In this document: positions 58,201 through 60,000 of the stretch, in pieces | Position numbering within the stretch: position 1 is the stretch's first letter | Layout of the letters: every line of letters begins with the position of its first letter | DNA from: Nematostella vectensis | Taxonomy: Eukaryota > Cnidaria > Anthozoa > Actiniaria > Edwardsiidae | Direction of reading: 5' to 3' | Assembly (NCBI RefSeq): GCF_932526225.1 | Contig: NC_064041.1 | Span: 5,888,046 to 5,948,045, forward strand | Length of the DNA: 60,000 bases | Notes under the pieces: generated by a model | What the model was told of the DNA's origin: nothing | The model's input: only the letters and a program-made list of their open reading frames with translations | The model's database searches: none | Made by a program: the position numbers and the translations under genes

Positions 58201-59960
58201 TCCATTTAGGCCGCCATATTTGTGTTTTCAGAAAAGAAAGTAATCTGGACTGATCACATCGACAGGTCCATGAGTATTCGATCTACTCAGTGTCTAGTTT
58301 GGTTTGAAAGTTTAGCTGGGATACATGGGTGCTTAAAAGGATTTTAACGATTTTAATACATTGTTTTCAGGTTCTTGCGGTCGCAGATCAGAGAAGACAC
58401 CGCCCCTACGTATCGTCAACGGCGAGGACGCGGTGCCTCATTCGTGGCCATGGCAACTCTCATTCAGATACAAAGGCAGCCATATTTGTGGAGCATCACT
58501 TCTTACGCCTGGATGGGCGCTTACTGCTGCCCACTGTTTGACGCTATCGGATGACGCTAGTGACTATACACTTGTTGCAGGTATGACAGACTTGGCCAGC
58601 TCATATTTGGGCGTCGTATTTAAAGCCGCATTGTCACCAATTTATTTCCGGTCGATTGCGTAACAATCAACGATGATTTTTAGCGAATAATATTTCAGAA
58701 TAGTGAAAACATTGTGTCTATGTGATTGATAATTTAGAGCGGATGGCCTGTTAAATAGATTCTTATAGATTATTTTTTTTTTTGACGGTTGAAGTTTCCG
58801 TCGGCCCTCCGGAAGTAAACTAGTGACATTGCGGCTTTAACTTGTAAAAAAAGGAAAAGGTTTCGATATAGTAGCGTTTGGATAGTAGCGTTTGGATAGT
58901 AGCGTTTGGTAATAGACAAATAAGCGCAAAAAAGAATAGTCGATTTCTGCTACCCTTCACTAGATACTGAACACTGAAGAGGCAGTAGCTTCGAAAAGTC
59001 AGTTATATCCGAATATCTATCCTTTTAGCGCCCTTCAAATCTATAATTATACTACTTCGCCGTATTTGACGCTCATGGACTTTGATGATATTAATAAAAT
59101 GAAATAGCATGTTAAAAGCGTAAATGAAGGGAAAACTCCAGACAAGGACATGCCCATATAACACAAAAACAAAACAATGACTTAAGTTTGGATTGATATG
59201 GTTGTAATTATAGCATTGTATTCTGGTTATAAGTACTTTTGTTTTGCTGGGTACCCTGTGTTTGCTCAGCGCTTTTACTTTGCAAAGTACGACCACCATT
59301 TTGTTTGTAATCGTGGATAATTTAGTAGAATAAAGCTTACAAGATTACACAGGTAATCCTCGGTTTCTTTTGTCTATAATGGTACTGCCAAATATGGACA
59401 TATATGCCCATATAAGGCAATGCAATAGAAGGACACTGTCTGTGGGCTATGTTTTATATGGTACTGCTAAATATGGACATATATGCCCATATAAGGCAAA
59501 AAATATGAAGGACACTATATGGGGGCTATGTTTGATATGGTAATGCTAAATATGGACATACTTGACTATAGATGGCAATACAAATGAAGGCCACTATCTG
59601 TGGGGGCTATGTTTGAAATGGCACTGCTAAGTTTTTGCATAATGCCCATATAAGAAATAAAAACGAAGGACACCGTCTATGTGGGTTTGTTTGATATGGT
59701 GATAACGATGAGGCTTTTAATGCTGATATTTGTGATCAACATCTTTAATCTTTTTCCGTGGTAGGGGCGCACCAAAGAGAGAATGACGGTCAAGTATTCG
59801 GCATTTCCAAAATCAGAAAACACAAGGGATTCAGCATGGTTCATGTTAGGAATGACGTTGCACTGTTGAAGCTATCCACTTATGTCCAACTATCGGACAA
59901 GGTCGGCACCATATGCCTTCCATCTCAGGGCGCCCGCAGGCAGCCACTGTTATATCAGCG
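49095..59960 (+). CDS. Secreted CBM14-vWA-trypsin mosaic protein, overall gene model (3' end beyond window)
   Basis: Eight exons join in one frame: 49095-49200, 53737-53925, 54206-54379, 54790-54885, 56297-56502, 57411-57570, 58371-58580, 59765-59960. Junction phases are 1,1,1,1,0,1,1. About 445 residues are visible: signal peptide, two chitin-binding modules, a helical exon, a CxxCxxC exon, half a vWA domain, then a trypsin-family protease up to the catalytic Asp. The Ser exon would lie past 60000. Expected role: an extracellular zymogen tethered to chitin or matrix. The architecture recalls insect chitin-binding mosaic proteases such as Tequila, but with a vWA piece. The truncated vWA and the +1 shift in the last exon suggest a damaged allele, a pseudogene or sequence error. 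Exons 4 and 5 rest on splice signals and frame only, so they are less certain than exons 2, 3, 6, 7 and 8. Confidence 0.65.
49609..49683. repeat. Perfect 21 bp GC-rich inverted repeat
   Basis: The arm 49609-49629 (ACGGCCGCGCCGAGTGAG...) is exactly complementary to 49663-49683 (...CTCACTCGGCGCGGCCGT), separated by a 33 nt loop. It is rich in CpG in an otherwise A/T-rich intron. It could form a very stable hairpin or cruciform. There is no target-site duplication or coding region to make it a transposon. Confidence 0.85.
53131..53226 (+). repeat. Exact tandem duplication of 48 bp
   Basis: Two adjacent identical copies starting GTACCTATAAGCTTTTG (53131-53178 and 53179-53226). No mismatch was seen, so the duplication is recent. 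Confidence 0.92.
53466..53476 (-). promoter_or_regulatory. YY1-like motif (GCCGCCATCTT on plus)
   Basis: A perfect reverse complement of AAGATGGCGGC, about 270 bp before exon 2, in a local GC-richer patch. It may mark an internal promoter, but exon 2 has no ATG-started signal peptide of its own, so this is weak. Confidence 0.3.
53737..53925 (+). CDS. Exon 2: chitin-binding module 1 (CBM14 / peritrophin-A)
   Basis: 63 codons, phase 1 at both ends, acceptor TTTTTTAG and donor GTGAGT. The six cysteines are in CBM14 order: VCAGK, TSCQHYYHC, KDCGPG, TNCNWAW, YHC. The aromatic stretch HYYHCTWW and the 'GRVWDP' motif before the fifth cysteine are typical of chitin-binding type 2 domains, which bind chitin in peritrophic or cuticular matrices through aromatic residues. 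The module spans nearly the whole exon, consistent with its being a shuffled unit. Confidence 0.88.
54206..54379 (+). CDS. Exon 3: chitin-binding module 2 (CBM14 / peritrophin-A)
   Basis: 58 codons, phase 1-1. Acceptor TTTTTTTTCAG, donor GTTAGT (weaker). The six cysteines are FCKGK, DFCKMYITC, MPCPAG, KGCDWP, APC, with the canonical 'Y-x-x-C' (YITC) and 'GLNWN' motifs. It differs in sequence from module 1, so the pair is an old duplication rather than a recent copy. If the donor were not used, translation would stop at the TAG at 54382, which would give a small secreted two-domain chitin-binding protein. Confidence 0.88.
54790..54885 (+). CDS. Exon 4: short helical linker exon
   Basis: 96 nt, phase 1-1, open throughout. 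Acceptor TTGTTTTGTCACAG, donor GAAG|GTGAGT. The encoded peptide (TRFLNKVSELVSVEVTNQM, then IAAITQIVE) is amphipathic and helical, without cysteine. A second AG nine bases on (54798) is an in-frame alternative acceptor. I do not recognise the domain; it may be the helical segment that often precedes vWA domains of this type. The 3' end of this exon seeded the minisatellite that follows. Confidence 0.5.
54886..55595 (+). repeat. 18-19 bp minisatellite made of exon-4 splice donors
   Basis: About 39 head-to-tail units of 'GGTGAGTTATGAGTTGAA' (18 bp) and 19 bp variants (GGTGTAGTT, GGTGTCGTT). The first unit is the actual junction GAAG|GTGAGTTAT of exon 4, so the array grew out of the splice site. 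Roughly 17 units retain an intact GTGAGT. Confidence 0.9.
55824..55919 (+). repeat. Tandem duplication of 48 bp (near exact)
   Basis: Two copies of a unit starting CATCAAATCTTC at 55824 and 55872, with very few differences (TTCTAAATGG against TTCCAAATGG). Confidence 0.85.
56297..56502 (+). CDS. Exon 5: CxxCxxC exon of unknown type
   Basis: 206 nt. The acceptor has a good pyrimidine tract (CTCGTTCTCTCTTAG) and the donor is TCT|GTGAGT. It enters in phase 1 and leaves in phase 0, which is exactly what is needed to join exon 4 to the vWA exon at its first AG. It reads YSGGCQKCLYCSEAS, then KTPRDFVYARRLLGVMF, then a basic stretch. Three closely spaced cysteines and an Arg-rich helix are visible; I do not recognise the family. 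The remnant LINE lies just after its donor in the same frame, so an alternative is that part of it is transposon-derived. Confidence 0.45.
56530..56800 (+). mobile_element. Non-LTR retrotransposon (LINE) reverse transcriptase C-terminal remnant
   Basis: Two frames give pieces of the end of a LINE RT ORF: 'VFRALIRSVLEYACQFG' (about 56538-56588), matching the 'LIRPVLEYA' motif, then 'QKRVLTLILRPYTCYQDAL' and 'LLRRRESACASF' (about 56612-56740), matching the 'QKRALRII..YxxAL..LxxRREx' tail of CR1/Rex-type elements. The frame changes between them near 56600. Only about 90 residues remain, with stops, so it is a dead fragment lying in an intron. Confidence 0.65.
56801..57160. other. Intron sequence with a G-run repeat
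   Basis: At about 56820-56905 'CCCGTACCCAGGATTTTTC' is followed by a GGGGCGGGGGGGGGAG run, similar to the dispersed G-run ends near 2970 and 11650. The rest is unremarkable. Confidence 0.4.
57090..57355 (+). repeat. CATT/CGTT tetranucleotide microsatellites in a duplicated segment
   Basis: Two related segments (about 57100-57200 and 57213-57355) share 'AACCAGTAAATTT', 'TTTACACTGCAAATG' and 'CCGATTCATTCATTCA', each ending in a (CATT)n/(CGTT)n run. The second run is longer and more mixed. Confidence 0.8.
57411..57570 (+). CDS. Exon 6: N-terminal half of a hemicentin-like von Willebrand A domain
   Basis: 160 nt, phase 0 in and phase 1 out, acceptor TTGTACACAG and donor CCGG|GTAAGT. It reads NSLTFVLDTTGSM, then 'KYILSPFNDPG'. 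DTTGS is the MIDAS metal-binding motif (DxTGS variant), followed by the first helix and second strand; 'PFNDP' at the end is characteristic of the hemicentin type of vWA. A normal vWA has about 170-200 residues, but only about 50 are here. The next exon found is protease, so strands carrying the other MIDAS residues are missing. If exon 5 is not used, in-frame acceptors at 57422-57423 or 57428-57429 would be needed. Confidence 0.75.
57571..58370 (+). other. Intron between vWA and protease exons
   Basis: 800 bp, GTAAGT...TTGTTTTCAG. I looked for the missing part of the vWA domain here in all three plus frames and saw no candidate. A TGACGTCA site is at about 58191 and a 'GGCCGCCAT' motif at about 58209. 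Confidence 0.5.
58371..58580 (+). CDS. Exon 7: trypsin-family protease, activation site and catalytic His
   Basis: 70 codons, phase 1-1. It reads SCGRRSEKTPPLR|IVNGEDA: a cysteine ahead of the activation site (usually disulfide-linked to the catalytic domain) and cleavage after Arg, giving the IVNG N-terminus. Then come WPWQLSF, HICGASLL and ALTAAHC with the catalytic His. The exon ends LVAG in phase 1, an intron position common in S1 proteases. This is the first part of a chymotrypsin-fold peptidase (S1). Substrate preference cannot be read because the S1-pocket residues are outside the window. Confidence 0.9.
58619..58840. mobile_element. TTAA-flanked MITE, copy 2 (222 bp)
   Basis: The ends are TTAAAGCCGCATTGTC and GACATTGCGGCTTTAA, perfect inverted termini with TTAA at both edges. 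Internal blocks 'GTGATTGATAATTTAGAGCG' and 'GATGGCCTGTTAAATA' match, in reverse complement, the copy at 8095-8348. It lies 38 bp after the exon-7 donor. Its termini agree better with each other than those of the first copy, but it is shorter by about 30 bp, so it carries internal deletions. Confidence 0.88.
58866..58907 (+). repeat. Three copies of 14 bp
   Basis: ATAGTAGCGTTTGG is repeated three times head to tail directly after the MITE. Confidence 0.85.
59381..59700 (+). repeat. 79 bp tandem repeat, four copies, with CArG boxes
   Basis: Units start with GGTACTGC near 59381, 59460, 59539 and 59620 (period 79, 79, 81). Each holds an 'AAATATGGACAT' block, a CCATATAAGG-type box, 'GAAGGACACT' and 'GGCTATGTTTGATATGG'. 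The first two copies keep a perfect CArG box (59408-59417, 59487-59496); the later copies are degenerate. An inverted single copy lies at 48063-48140. Confidence 0.85.
59765..59960 (+). CDS. Exon 8: trypsin-family protease, catalytic Asp, with apparent +1 frameshift
   Basis: Acceptor TTTTTCCGTGGTAG, donor GCG|GTAAGC. It reads AHQREND, GISKIRKH, 'FSMVHVRNDVALLKL' with the catalytic Asp, and 'VGTICLPSQG'. After about 59928 the expected continuation, ending CYISG just before the donor, is found in the next frame. The exon is 196 nt; since the neighbouring junctions are phase 1, 195 would be expected. This fits one extra base in the CAGGGCGCCC stretch. It may be a real disabling mutation or a homopolymer sequencing error. 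Confidence 0.85.
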
Positions 59961-60000
59961 GTAAGCTTCTAACATTAGTATCTATAAATAGGTTCAATCA

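Noticed and set aside
1-60000. tRNA, rRNA or other structured RNA genes
   Set aside because: No cloverleaf, B-box/A-box pair or rRNA-like conserved block was seen on either strand by eye.

Overview
This window looks like nuclear DNA from an invertebrate animal, most likely an anthozoan cnidarian of the sea-anemone type. The support is one intron-rich gene built from metazoan extracellular modules, an integrase fragment of the KRBA2-like type that is common in cnidarian genomes, a LINE remnant, TTAA-flanked MITEs, and a very long satellite array. There are no operons, ribosome-binding sites or prokaryotic genes. The species cannot be fixed from the sequence alone.

Layout. 1-6.4 kb: no recognisable gene, only dispersed repeats (a G-rich repeat, a 'CGCTTAATGTAACA'-type repeat, a possible MITE), a perfect 7 x 21 bp minisatellite and a CRE-containing tandem repeat. 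6.5-10.75 kb, minus strand: the decayed remains of an integrase gene, read 10.73 -> 7.73 kb, broken by frameshifts, a stop codon and a MITE, followed by a repetitive T/P/Q/K-rich ORF and an F-box-like ORF. 12.19-44.75 kb: about 32.6 kb of an uninterrupted head-to-tail satellite with a unit of about 49 bp (roughly 660 copies). It has 44, 46 and 50 bp length variants, a 197 bp four-unit higher-order repeat, and multi-kilobase internal duplications at offsets of 1639, 8840, 10197 and 20455 bp. 44.75-46.64 kb: the same CRE-containing repeat family as at 5.8-6.4 kb, in the opposite orientation, so the satellite is flanked by inverted relatives.

49.1 kb to the right edge, plus strand: one gene that can be followed through eight exons and runs off the window. 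In order it encodes a signal peptide, two six-cysteine chitin-binding (CBM14/peritrophin-A) modules, a short helical exon, a CxxCxxC exon of unknown type, the N-terminal part of a hemicentin-like von Willebrand A domain, and the first two exons of a trypsin-family protease (R|IVNG activation site, TAAHC histidine, NDVALL aspartate). Nearly all splice junctions are phase 1, the usual mark of exon shuffling. The likely product is a secreted, matrix- or chitin-associated protease zymogen.

Two things argue that this copy is damaged or imperfectly sequenced: the vWA domain lacks its second half, and the last visible exon carries an apparent one-base insertion. The introns hold a minisatellite made of copies of the exon-4 splice donor, a LINE remnant, a MITE and a 79 bp repeat carrying perfect CArG boxes.
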